Under the pieces are notes generated by a model that was not told the DNA's origin, searched no databases, and saw nothing but the letters and a program-made list of their open reading frames with translations. DNA of 64,000 nt from Notospermus geniculatus (Eukaryota > Nemertea > Pilidiophora > Heteronemertea > Lineidae). Of this stretch, positions 47,901-58,410 are shown in pieces. Position 1 is the first letter of the stretch, and each line of letters begins with the position of its first letter. Both the position numbers and the translations under genes were made by a program. The stretch is taken from NCBI GenBank assembly GCA_002633025.1, contig NMRB01002279.1:31196-95195 (forward strand), in the 5' to 3' direction.

Positions 47901-50582
47901 CTTTCTCTTCCTCCTCCTCATCTTCCTCCTTGTTCTTCCTCTTCCTTTTCTTCTTCTCTTTCTCTTCCTCCTCATCTTCCTCCTTGTTCTTCCTCTTCCT
48001 TTTCTTCTTCTCTTTTTCTTCCTCTTCATCTTCCTCTTCGTTCTTCCTCTTCTTCTTCTTCTCTTTCTCTTCCTCATCTGTCTTCCTTTTCTTCTTCTCT
48101 TCTTCCTTTTCCTTCTTCCTCTCTTCTTCCTCCTCCTCCTCCACTTCCTTCTTTTTCTTCCTCTCTTCCTCCTCCTCCTTCACCGCCTTTCTCTCTTCCT
48201 TTTCAACACCTGTGATCCTTTTCCTTCTTTGAAGTGGCAGCTTCCCTGAAAAGAACCGATTTGCCTGACCGGTATCTCTACTATGAATTCCCCATTTGAT
48301 GCCACGACGGCCATCTCATATCAGTTTTCCCTTCATCAAAAATCGGGGTAACGTCGGGGGGAAACAGTGTGGCGTTCCTTCAGGAAAATGCAACAATAAT
48401 AGGAATGTAGTGTCTTTCTGTTAACAATGGCAGATTTTATAATCACAAACATTCTGGAATGGGTCTTTGCCAGTTACTTACTCTCTCTCGCTGGCTGTTC
48501 ACAAACAAATGCCCTCTTTTCCCGAGGTCCAATCCCAAACAGCCCAACGCGGTACGGCAAGTTCGGCACGGGAATTAACTTTATGTTCAAATCGCCTGAT
48601 CGCTTCCCCATGTACATCAGTGGTATGTTCACCCATCGCTCGACATTCGTCTTCCTATGAGAAAAGAAATCTGAGCCTTTTTAGGTTCTGGGTGTCCGGT
48701 GGTGGGTAGGTTGTGGTTCGCTTCATCGTTAACTAGGTATTTGAGGCCCTTTGTGATGGTTTTCGCGGGACAGTGACTTCCTTCTTGGGTTGCAGCTAGA
48801 CAGTTGTTCCAAAAGTATTGAACAGCGAAGTTAGATTGAGCTGCTGTGGATTTACGAAGAACATAAAAACAAGGCCCATTTCAGGAACACCTACCCGAGC
48901 TTGTACAGCAAATACCACATTTCACCTTCACTGTTCAGCTGAGCAAGACCTGATTTCATCCAAACACACATTTGCCTTGCCGCACCGAAACGTTTGGACG
49001 CATAGACCATCTTGTAGCAACTCGAACCACGTAGAGACCAACCTCGGGGACAGTACCTCCCTTAAGGACAGATAGAGGAATATTAGTTTCTATTGTTTAT
49101 AGATTTTTTTGTGAATTTTCAATTGAAATATTTGATATAAAATATCTGTCTTTAGTTTCGACTCAAACGTTGACTTGTAGGTGACTCGGCACTCAGCAGG
49201 CCAGGGGACGAGAAGACACATTCACAAACATAAAGTTGCCCTGGTTGTCTTGTAGAGGTTTTGCTCTTTTGCCCTTTGCCCCTCGTGTACCTACGTTTTC
49301 GTTCTTCTCTCTCTTCCTTTTTATCTGGCTTGTTGGTTTTCTTTCTTCTCGCCAAGGCTAGAAAATACAATTGAGCTACACGTAACTTCGACAATACAAT
49401 TGCTTGTAGAATGAATGTGGAGGGCGAGACTTTAAAATAATAGGGAGGTTTCGCAAGCGCCCGGTTAGGCCCTACGACGACGTTTATCTGTTGTGTGGGT
49501 ATACCCAAACAATAGATAAACGTCGTCGTATGGCCTAACCGGGCGCTTGCGAAACCTCCCTATTGTCCGCATTTGTACTGCAGCGTATATACGGCATGTA
49601 CATGTACATGAACGTGCTTAACGGCTTGTAAAATATCGTTCGAACAGCACATGGCGGGGCTTGTATGTTAAGAAGAATCACCAAACATTACTGATGGCAT
49701 GTAACGGGGCAATCCCTGAGCCAACTGCTTCTGAACGGGCTAAAAGAACATAAAAACATTGTATGCCAAGACCAACCTCGGTAATCCCGTTCACAGATAA
49801 AGAACTTCTTCTCATTACGCTTGATTCCTATCAAGCCGAGGTTGTATATCCTCCCGTAATTGAAAATTCTGGCCGTGATCATCACTGTATCTTTACCATT
49901 TGCTGCGGCTATTCTTGCCCATGCCTGCTGGTCTCCCAGGATTGGCCTAATTGGTAAGGAAACGACATCAGCGTAAGGACCCTTGGATGTATTAGGCAGC
50001 CCGAAGGCACGTTTACTACCATCTGACTTAAGGGTCTCACGGCGGATAGCAAACCTTTTTTGGGACACCCTGTACATTCGAGGTAGGCCGCTTTCATCAA
50101 AGTGGCATAAGTAGGTAGCCTACTCAAACCGATGATATGGTCATCGCATAATAACTTTTCACACCAAATATTTTTGTTCATACGTATCTAGTTTCTGCAG
50201 TTTTTATCGTCCAAAAATTATGACTGGTTTTGCCTGCAATTTTCAGTTTGAACGTTTTCCCAGCAGCGTAAGTGACAAAGGTAGCAAGGAAAAAACTAGT
50301 AAAAAGTGGCAAACGATTAAAAAATATTGCTCTTTTTGCCTTTGATCAAGAAATCAAAGCTGTCGACATGCAAGTCGGAAATTTGTCATCACAGGGACCT
50401 GACCTGAACTCACCCGAATGTTTTCACCAGGTACCAGCTCTCGCCAACTGAGTTGATCTCGGCAAGGTCGGCATTCATGCGACGACACGCCGCCGTCGCA
50501 AATTTGTAGTTTATGAGTTTCTCCATCAGTTTGTAACAGCTGCCTTTGTATGGCTTCCATCCCTCGGGGCACTTAGCCGCGC
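44940..50582 (-). CDS. Modular C-type lectin-domain protein (5' end not found)
   Basis: CTLDs are split over two exons. N-halves: 50414-50582 (CPEGWKPYKGSCYKL ... ADLAEINS) and 47364-47535 (GWVRNENACYKLF ... ASLAELNS). C-halves: 49777-49946 (KKFFICERD), 46996-47174 (KKAAYICERE) and 45534-45784 (AWIGIHSKDM ... KREPFICERG). Linkers: a Lys/Arg exon near 49230-49357 and a Lys/Glu exon 47757-48245. Last exon 44940-45070 is an Arg-rich tail. Phases form a code: N-halves run phase 1 to 2, C-halves 2 to 1, the Lys/Glu linker 1 to 1, and the last exon enters at phase 1, which supports one gene. I see no classical EPN/QPD sugar motif, so ligand and calcium use are open. The signal-peptide exon should lie in 50583-51688 but was not found. 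Two C-halves follow the second N-half. Exon joining is inferred. Confidence 0.75.
45121..45273. mobile_element. About 153-bp MITE, family B copy 2
   Basis: Ends TAATGCCCGCTGTACACGAT and the complement ATCGTGTACAGCGGGCATAA are almost perfect, more so than in the copy at 41453. It lies in the last lectin intron. Confidence 0.87.
45887..46254. mobile_element. MITE, family C copy 2, interrupted
   Basis: Outer ends TAGGAAGGTTTAGAAATTAA and the near-complement ACATCTAAACCTCCCTA. The body matches the copy at 52895 but is broken by a second element at 45953-46206. Confidence 0.87.
45953..46206. mobile_element. TTAA-flanked MITE nested in a family C MITE
   Basis: Perfect 18-bp inverted ends, TTAAAGATAATGTATCAC and GTGATACATTATCTTTAA, so TTAA is duplicated at both borders as piggyBac-type transposition requires. 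The uninterrupted sister copy shows a single TTAA at 52971-52974, the empty site. The interior has no transposase. Confidence 0.9.
46418..46591. repeat. Three-copy tandem repeat, about 60-bp unit
   Basis: Unit 'acagcactctacagcatgcc' 'gaacatggacaaaacgccaa' followed by 'acatcatacattaccggt'. Copies differ at few sites. It lies between the two C-half lectin exons. Confidence 0.88.
49439..49564. mobile_element. 126-bp near-perfect foldback MITE
   Basis: Arms of about 50 bp are almost perfectly complementary, starting AATAGGGAGGTTTCGCAAGC. The terminal AGGGAGGTTT is shared with family C, but the body differs, so it is a relative. It lies in the lectin intron 49358-49776. Confidence 0.88.
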
Positions 50583-51232
50583 CTGAGATGAAAGAGCGAT
50601 GTATCACAGAAGGGTAGATGTACAGGAGACTTGTCATTTCAATCCTCGGACACGTTTGGTCTACCGGAAGTCGGCCATGATCATAAGTGTGAGGCGTATT
50701 AAACTTCCCCATTTTTGGAAGCATTATTCAGGTATGGCGAGATTTGCTAAGCAGGCAGCACACAAGGCGAGACGAGAGCGATCAATCGCCACCGGTCTTC
50801 TCGTCAGCCACAGCAGACCAGCCGATAGATATCGTTTTTGTGTGCGCGGCGGTTGGCGATGTGCTCGGCAACAAGCGATTCCTCTCACCACGAAATCAAA
50901 TCAGTTTGATATTGGATGGTGGGCGATCATCGCTGGCGAAAAGATTCCACGGATGCCCACCGCACACCGGGCGGCACGCTCAGTGGCGATCAGAGTGAGT
51001 ATATCTCTTCTCTTCGCGTACCTTACCTTCAACCACGAATGCCGCAACCATGGCGGAGAGAAACAAGGCCCACGATGCGATCATGGCGGCAACTCGCTAG
51101 ACTCTGCGAGTATACCAACCAACCAGCTTCCTAAGTAGTCTGTAATCGAGTCCTTATTTGAAAATTATTAAAGTGTCCGGTAATCTTAATGGTGATAGGA
51201 GTGGGCCATCAGGCAAGGAGTGTTCGAACGCT

Positions 51233-51238
51233 TTTATT
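51233..51238 (-). terminator. Candidate poly(A) signal of the GPCR gene
   Basis: AATAAA on the minus strand, about 450 bp after the GPCR stop codon. The lectin 5' end should also lie between this point and 50583. Confidence 0.4.
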
Positions 51239-51429
51239 ATTGACAACCATCATTCTGGAAGTTGTACATTTATTTCTGTCATGGTCAATAGCATTAAAAC
51301 GGTGGAACAACAGACGATACATTTGCTGTAGACCGACATCCGATATTTGTTGATTTGTAAGGTTTGTAGGCTACTCAGCTCCTATTGCAACGTCGATACA
51401 GGCATTAACATGTTCTCGGTAACAGATAC

Positions 51430-51672
51430 TAAAGGCCCGTTTACACATGCAACTTTTCATATGCAACTTCATGCAACTTGTTGCATAAACCTGATGAGAC
51501 CAAAAAGTTTCATAAAAATTGTATGTGTAAACGGGCATGCAACTTCTTGCAACTCGACCACGCTGGATGTTGCATCGATTTTTCTATGTGTAAACCGTCC
51601 CAGGTAGTTTGCATCAAGTTGCAAGTTGCTGCAACTTGCAACTTGATGCAACCTAGTGTAAACCGCCCTTAA
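51430..51672. mobile_element. MITE with inverted ends
   Basis: Left end TAAAGGCCCGTTTACACATG; the right end in reverse complement is CTTAAGGGCGGTTTACACTA. 'tgtgtaaac(g)gg'-type motifs recur inside, and the interior is rich in 'aacttgcaacttgatgcaac'-type repeats. No gene content. It lies just downstream of the GPCR stop. Confidence 0.7.
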
Positions 51673-51688
51673 GAGACATGCCTACCTC

Positions 51689-54600
51689 TTAGCCTCTGAA
51701 ACGGTCACACTTGAAAACAGATTTCAAAATAGTCATGGCATCATCCCTGAATTTCTTTCCGCCGATACAATACAGATAGAAGTTGACTCCGTAATTCAAA
51801 ATCCAAATATCACATAAAACCATGAAGCCGACTTTGTAACGCAAATGCCAGTATGGGTCCTCGAAATTATAAATTGCTTTGATTGTCGGCAAAGCCATCA
51901 CCATTTCATATACACGCAACGGGATCGAACAGACCACGTATGCGCAACTCACGAGTATGAGCATGCGCGTGAGGTGACTTGTGTCTTGTTTCCGTTTGGC
52001 ATCCCCCGGGGTGTCGTGAGTTCCCTTGAGCTGTGCCTGTTTGTGCGAGGCACGTTTGACTGTGATTATGATCCAGATGTTCACGACGACGATGCCGGCG
52101 AAGGGTGCGAGCGTGCCGAAGACGAGTTGAAACATGGAGGCAAACATTTCTAAGGCCGCATTATCAACATTTGGTTCGACCGAAAGGACTCCTGCAAAAA
52201 ACAGTTCCTTTGAAGTGTCCGCCAGATTAACTCTGCAGAAATGGGTGAAATAGGGTTAAAAACCAGTAGAATCTTGTGAGACAGAAATCGCTGCCCCCGG
52301 GAACCAAGGCCCAGGCAACATTTCTTGACAGTTAGCTGAAGTCGTATCGAGAGTACGAGAGGCCGTCCAGCCAACGCTAACACAACGCAACGCTACTTAC
52401 ATGTAAGTAGACCAACATGTCATTTGAGGAAAAATAAATAGCATTGTTAGTGTTCAGCGTCAGCGGGACGATCTCTAGTCTTGCTTGTCTTCCCGTAAAC
52501 CAATTTATCTTTTTCAGTTAAAGAAGATCCTTTGTCAGGATCCGGGAAACCTAGATTCTCAGGTTGCCTGGTCTGGATTGGACGTTTTTGGGACACCCTG
52601 TATACAGGCAGTTTTTTTGGACATCCTGTATACAGACAGCTTACCAGTAGATTCATCATATCTGTATTTGTACACGAACAGGACATTAGAATTAAGAAAA
52701 AATACCACGACCAAGGTCGAGGCAATGGTCCACTTGGCCTTCTTCGTGGTACAGATCCGACTGGCCGCCATTGGGAATCGGACAACAATCAGACGATCAA
52801 TGGACATCTCCATAATAAAGAACCCGGATGAGATGGCAAACGAGTATATAACGTACCAGAAGACTCTGAAAATAGCAAAGTTAGGCCTAATCATTAGGGA
52901 AGTTTAGAAAGCAAACGATAAACGTAAACTTTACGACAACGCTATTTTTCATACTACACATTAACCAGATTTTATATTGCATTTTCGGTACAAAAATAAC
53001 GTTGTCGTTAACATTTACGTTTATCGTTTGATTTCTAAACCTCCCTATTGTGTCTGTGAGCCGCGTCGCAGACTTAAAACATGATTTTTCGACGGTCATT
53101 TTCTCGTCGAAGCTCTTACTAGTGATTCAAAGTACAAAACACGCCAAACCTCGCGCGCTTGACACGGGAAATGCAAGCCTTTGAGTGTGAACTTCGATAT
53201 TAGACAGGATTAGCACCTTTCCGACTCCGACTTCACTACGAGAACGAATTGCAGTCCGCTGTGGACATCCTTGATTAAAACGAGTTGGTAGACGTTTTCA
53301 ATTCATCAAACGCCATATATTGAAGGCAGAAAAATTTGGCCTTATAAATCGGAAATACGGATAAATTATGAATATTGAACTCGTAATCCTAGTCGTTACG
53401 ACTTGAAATACGACTATGATATTTGCGATTTAGGTGCACTTCCGATTACGAGTCAAAATTATTCTGCCACAAAGTTATGGCATTTTACGATTTGCAAACG
53501 TCTATCAAATCGTTTTTATCTAGGATGACGACAGCGGACTGCAATTCGTTCTCGTAGTTGTAGTCGGAGTGGGAGTCGGAAAGGTGCTAATCCTGTCTAC
53601 TAGAGTTTCTCCTCGATCCTGACTGTCCAGGCCGGGGACAGTTCAGGGATTATATGCCACAACTCCTATTGTAGTTGGCATTGTACTGGTACAATTGGAC
53701 ATTATTATGCATGGACACCTTTACCCATTATGAAATAGACCAACGGTTGACCACAACATTGTGATGCAATTGCATGGCCTCAGAAAGGCCTAGTTTGTGT
53801 GTTAATTGAAGCGTTGTTGGCCGTTTAACATCGGAGTGAATTGCGCAACCAATCAATTTCCTTTACCTCACCCCAGTGCCTCTTAAATGATGCACTGATG
53901 TATGGCTCTCCTGAATAAAAGATATTTCCCCTGGGGACAGATATCCACAAGTTATCTCACTGTGTAGGCCTAACACGATCAGACAGGAGTCATGTTTTGT
54001 TAAAAAACCTTTACTCTGGACCTACTTTAGCACAGGCACTTCCTAGTTCCAGAACATCACCCTCGACCTTTAACTCCGGAAAATAAGCTGCTTTTGTTTT
54101 TGGTTTGGTGTGGCGCCGTACAACTCTTGAAGCATGGCGCACACGGGCGACTAAAACGGGGGCGACAACTACGTCGCATGCGATAACTACCTTTGAGGTC
54201 GATCAGTGATGTCATCCACGACATCGCTGATCTTCCAAGGAAGCATTTGTCGCAAACGAGTCTCAACAAAAGCTAAAAAAAACTAAAAATATGTTCAGTC
54301 GCTGCTATGGTCGCAAGGCCGGTCGCCTAGAAAATCGCTCAAAAAATCGCTCGTGTGCGCCATGCTTTACCGATTGGCGTGTGCCTGTCCCTCCGCTCCA
54401 CTGTAGACGGTCAGGGCGTGTTGTGTAAGGTCCTCCCGTCCAGCCATGAATCGTGCAATTCTGCCATTGTCATTGCCAAATCAGCGGTGGGCTTCATTGT
54501 AGGCCTCCATTTCAGCAATGTTTGATCTGGAACTGTCAGTGGTGACTGTTCCCTGTCTGTGAGTGCGTACTGTTCAGCCCTGACAGTCAGTCAGTCCATT

Positions 54601-55220
54601 GTATTTGAGCCCTCAAAAGTACCAGGAGAATTCTTTGAACAGTTCCTTGATTAGGCAACATCCATTAACCAAAACTTTCTTTCAGTAGGCCCCTATTTGA
54701 ATTGGAAAATACCCATTTAAAGAAATTATGAAGGTTAATACGCCTAGGCCCACTCAGTAGAGAAATGATCCAACTTGTTACCCCTCATTACCTCTTACGA
54801 TAATAGGCCTATTGTACCAGTATGAAGCCTATTACAATTGGTGTTATGGCATTTTATCCCTGAACTATACCAGGCCCTGACAGTCAGGATCGAGGAGAAA
54901 CTCTATTAAGAATCTATCTACGCATACTCTAACAGTCTTCCGATGTGATCGCCAATAAGTGGTTTCACCGAGTCGGACACAACAACCAGTGAGGCATCTC
55001 CAGACAGGAAGGTCATCGTGTCAACAACAGCCAGCGCAGCCATGTAAATAGATGTGGATATTTTCCGATTGTCAGGTCGTGTGGTTATCAGAAAGGACAT
55101 GATATTTCCCGGCAGGCCTATGAGTGTAGCAAAGAAATACAAGTTGTTGAAGACGATCGAAATGACGACGAGGCGTTTTACTTCCGCTGAGATTGTTGGT
55201 TTCGCAGCAGCTGTGATATT
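51689..55220 (-). CDS. Class A (rhodopsin-like) G protein-coupled receptor
   Basis: Exons 54928-55220, 52645-52865 and 51689-52191 join in phase and give 338 codons. The first carries an N-glycosylation site (NIT), TM1 with GLPGN, and TM2. The second carries TM3, the DRY-region equivalent DRLIVVRFP, and TM4. The third carries extracellular loop 2, TM5, TM6 (LILVSCAYVVCSIPLRVY) and TM7, where NFYLYCI stands in the NPxxY position, then a short cytoplasmic tail. The usual TM3-ECL2 disulphide is not obvious: I see no clear Cys at the start of TM3. The overall look is of an invertebrate neuropeptide-type receptor (FMRFamide-receptor or GHSR-like), but ligand class is a guess. A possible start exon is ATGGAGAGG followed by GTGAGT at 55642-55650, which would add Met-Glu-Arg in phase. 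Confidence 0.9.
52895..53046. mobile_element. MITE, family C copy 3, uninterrupted
   Basis: Ends TAGGGAAGTTTAGAAAGCAA and the complement-type TTTGATTTCTAAACCTCCCTA. Its body contains the intact TTAA (52971-52974) that is occupied in the copy at 45887. It lies in the GPCR intron. Confidence 0.88.
53201..53599. mobile_element. About 400-bp foldback element
   Basis: Inverted arms of about 65 bp: TAGACAGGATTAGCACCTTT ... at the left and ... AAAGGTGCTAATCCTGTCTA at the right, continuing through 'ccgactccgact' and 'cgagaacgaattgcagtccg'. The loop is AT-rich and non-coding. It lies in the GPCR intron 52866-54927. Confidence 0.88.
53601..54906. mobile_element. About 1.3-kb TIR element abutting its neighbour
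   Basis: Inverted ends of about 80 bp, beginning TAGAGTTTCTCCTCGATCCT and ending AGGATCGAGGAGAAACTCTA. No transposase is visible, so it is non-autonomous. One base separates it from the preceding foldback element. A smaller element is nested inside. Confidence 0.87.
54130..54367. mobile_element. Nested MITE
   Basis: Inverted ends AAGCATGGCGCACACGGGCG and the near-complement CGCTCGTGTGCGCCATGCTT, lying inside the 1.3-kb TIR element. Its interior has no gene. Confidence 0.78.
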
Positions 55221-56243
55221 CTGAAAAGACACATGTCCGCCAACAGTTCGTGTGAACGCCTTGTGGAAGATCAGGATTGCGGTGATTCAAAGTCAAATCC
55301 AAGAGCCACACACGGTGTGTCTCTGGCGTACCCCCACGCCCATGCATTGCTGTAAGGGCTGGGAGTGATGTAACAAACAACTAAGCCCTCAATAGGGTTT
55401 TCTCAAATGGGGACCCTAGTTCACTGCCTCAATAGGTGTCACTAGTGGTTAAAACTATTGAAATGAAACTGACATCTCCGTCAGTTTCCCACACAAAAGG
55501 CGTCCATTGTTTGTATAGGACCTGGTTTTGGTGTGTTGCTGCCCATTCCGTCAAGTTACGAAGGTAATGCATAAAATGACACGGATAGTTTGTGTTGGGG
55601 AAAATGTTCGAAAATTGTGTTTGAAAGAGTTTTATACTCACCCTCTCCATACCAAATCAAACAGAATATTGTATAGTATTGACGACCGGAAGGAGTCAAG
55701 CTCTCAACATGTGCAGGAAGTTGGATTCATATCAAAGCGTGCGTCTGCGTTTTGACGGGGAGAATTATCGCGAGACCGAACTCAACACAGAGATCTAATG
55801 TTACAAGCTCATACAATTGCTCTGAAATTTGAAGAGCATTGAAAGCTGCTGGCAAAGGCATTAGTTTTTACCAAAAAATGTACTTTTAATGGTCGGTTTA
55901 CACAACAGGGAAAAAGAATATCTTGAATAGCCTATAAAAACACACGCAATTCTCGAATTAGACCCGATATAAAGTGTATGGTTGCAAATTTTCTCGACTA
56001 TAAGAGAGTGAATCATGATGGACAAGTGATCCTGTGGCCTTGGTCCACCTTCGTTTGAGGTTTACCTATACCCCCCGGCCCCAAGTGTGCATTGCTCTGG
56101 ACTGCATGTAATAGACAGCCCTTCTATCTGCTTGGACTAGTGAATCACAATGTCAAACTAGACATACGGAAATGCATGAGTAGACAGACAGTAAATAGGG
56201 AGATCCTCAGTGACATCCATCGTCCCGCATGAGGAGTATTGGG
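55221..56243. other. No gene recognised
   Basis: Apart from the possible three-codon GPCR start exon at 55642-55650, nothing coding or structural is supported here. Confidence 0.5.
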
Positions 56244-56333
56244 GCTGAAGGGGTTATTGTCGTCCTGGGTACACATAAAGTGTACCCAGGTTCGATGTCG
56301 TCAAGTGAAATTGTACCCTGGGTCCACTTTCTT
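56244..56333 (+). repeat. Solo 90-bp terminal repeat next to the polymerase
   Basis: Same orientation and nearly the same sequence as the left end of the TIR element at 62691. It contains the palindrome cctgggtacac-ataaa-gtgtacccagg. The reading frame of the polymerase fragment runs straight into it and stops there, so the junction replaces the natural 3' end of that gene. No partner end with a matching target duplication is visible. Confidence 0.85.
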
Positions 56334-57745
56334 GAATTCCTGTATGAATTTTCCAGCTTCTTCATCTTTAAATTTTCCAATAACTTTTTTGTTTTCTTTG
56401 GAAAAAAGTGGATGTTCTTCTGGAAAATTCGAGAAGTCATACAGATCTGAATTCTGTTTCATATCAGAATATATATCTTCTGTTTTAATATGATAAACTA
56501 ATGAATCTGTATCAGTATAAAGAAGCTTAATTTTTTCTGGATATTTTTTCTGCATATGATTATAGTGAAAATCATACATATGCTTTTTCGAAATATCCAA
56601 AACAGCTTGGCCAATGAAAATTGGTTTATTCAAATTAATTTTTGTCTTAACTCGATTTACTAACACAAGATTCTCACTGAAAATTTTGTGATATCGATAA
56701 TTATTTGAGTTAACTAATTTTCTTAATTGATTTACATCTGTAGCTAAAGCTATGTCTTCTCTTAATCGAACATTTTCCATTGTTTTTCCATATGGAGAAT
56801 TATTCATAAGTTTAAAAAAATCTTTTTCAAACTCATTTTTAGCTTGAGCTCTCAAATTTGTGTTGAAATCAATATATTTTTGCATCCAATTGCTTTCTTC
56901 ATATGAAATTCCTCTATGTATCTTGGTTAATTTTAATCCAAGAGAAAGATAGAATTTCAATATTTCATGATGAACAACATATTTTTCCTTATTATTCAAA
57001 TTTGGAATTAATTTTCCATTTAAATGTTCTGCTGCTAATGGATAATCATTATGAAGTTTGTGTAAATATTTTGGATATTCTAAATCTACTTCAAGAGTAC
57101 ATGGAATATTTCTCCAATTTTTACAATCTTTTTCATTCATCCATTTGAAATTTTTATATGGCAGTTTTTCACTCATTGCATAGCCATAAAGATTATTTGC
57201 ATCAAGATATGTGATATATGAATTTTCTTCATTTTTATCATAGTCAGTTAAATATGGATTATTTGCTTTTGCATATCTATGAGTTGCGGTGCAAATTCCT
57301 CCTCTTATTCCGTTCTCAAAAAACATATACATATCAGAATCAGTTAATAACTCTATTTTAACTTTTGTCATTTTTAACATAGCTTGCCATGCAAATCCTG
57401 GTGTTGTATAAAAATATGCAGGATCTAACTCATAATTTTTCACACAGGTATTTCTGAAATTTTCCAATATATCTGCCAAAAGAAGAACATCTGTTTCGAG
57501 ATAAAGTGTGTGATAATCTCTGAATGTTTTACATTCGAATTTTTCCCACACTTTTTTAGCATGTTGATAATGTTCAATGTGTTCATATTCATCTAAATTA
57601 AAGCTACTAAATACTGTTCTATTAGTCCCATGAATTTTTAACAAACATGTTACTAATTTATATTGTTCAGCGGTCATTCCCTCATTATTTAATTTTGAAT
57701 AAAAATTTTCAATTGATGGTAATTCTTTATGGTCCATTTTTGGTT
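56301..57745 (-). pseudogene. Family B DNA polymerase, C-terminal palm part (truncated)
   Basis: Polymerase domain of a protein-primed-type family B enzyme (DNA_pol_B_2), as in Polinton/Maverick elements and adintoviruses. Visible in order: motif A region DANNLYG, motif B region NNSPYGK, and the catalytic YTDTDS of motif C. The usual C-terminal thumb is missing: about 45 codons after motif C the frame enters the 90-bp repeat and ends. Upstream, the frame is cut by an insert at about 57745-58690. Base composition is far more AT-rich than the flanking genes, pointing to a foreign source. This fragment cannot make a working enzyme alone. Integrase, packaging ATPase and capsid genes of such elements are not present in the window. 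Confidence 0.87.
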
Positions 57746-58205
57746 CGCTATGGAGCCGCTTGGAGCGCCAGCTGCGGCCATATGGACCCCTATTTTCACA
57801 CCACTTTTCCAACGCATTTGTATGACGTAATCAAGCTTTACTTGACGTTTACGGCCTTCTTTTGCGGAGTTTGAACGTCATATTGCGTCTGATGATAGTC
57901 TACCATTAGCTGTCGACCTGATTGGTTGGGCAGTACGAACAAACGTCAGGAAAGGTTCAAATTTCGGCGATTTCTAAATCTATTTTTAGACATTTTAATA
58001 GAGAGGCCAGACGGGAGTCTGGGCGGTAGATAAAATGGTGTTTAAACGTTTGTAAACTGTACAAAAAAATGTAAATACGTACATGGACAATGTTACATCT
58101 TTTGCCGAAATTTCAACACAGGCGGAAATTTCCAGCGCCGCCTGACATATCCAAACAATACATGGATGCATGCATCAGCGCCGCACACAGTGCATAGTCG
58201 CCATA

Positions 58206-58260
58206 TGGCCGAGTGGCAAAGCAGCCTGCCCATGGAGCAGAAGGTCTCGGGTTCGATACG
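58206..58260 (+). other. tRNA-like pol III promoter (SINE head)
   Basis: TGGCCGAGTGG at 58206-58216 matches a Leu/Ser-type A box, and GGTTCGATACG at 58250-58260 a B box, at tRNA-like spacing. No acceptor stem pairs well, so this is more likely the head of a tRNA-derived SINE than a working tRNA gene. Confidence 0.6.
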
Positions 58261-58410
58261 CGGGGAGTGTAAATTTTCTTTGGCTTGACTCATTATTTTT
58301 TTGTTTCTTCTTTTACCCTTTTTTGTTTTTTTCATCGTGTATTTACTGATCTTGCGTTTATTTTGCATGGGAATGCATGTAAAACATGTCTTAGGCCTAC
58401 TGTTATCATT

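Noticed and set aside
47653-48249. Long Leu/Ser/Phe/Pro-rich frames on the plus strand
   Set aside because: They are the complement of the purine-rich Lys/Glu block. All three plus frames are open because the strand is pure pyrimidine, and none has a domain.
52570-52640. A named mariner-type element at 'ttttgggacaccctgta' (also near 50050)
   Set aside because: The motif recurs and marks some repeat end, but I could not find a partner end or length, so no element was annotated.
58206-58270. A functional tRNA gene
   Set aside because: Only the A and B boxes fit; acceptor and anticodon stems do not pair convincingly, and it lies in an insertion.
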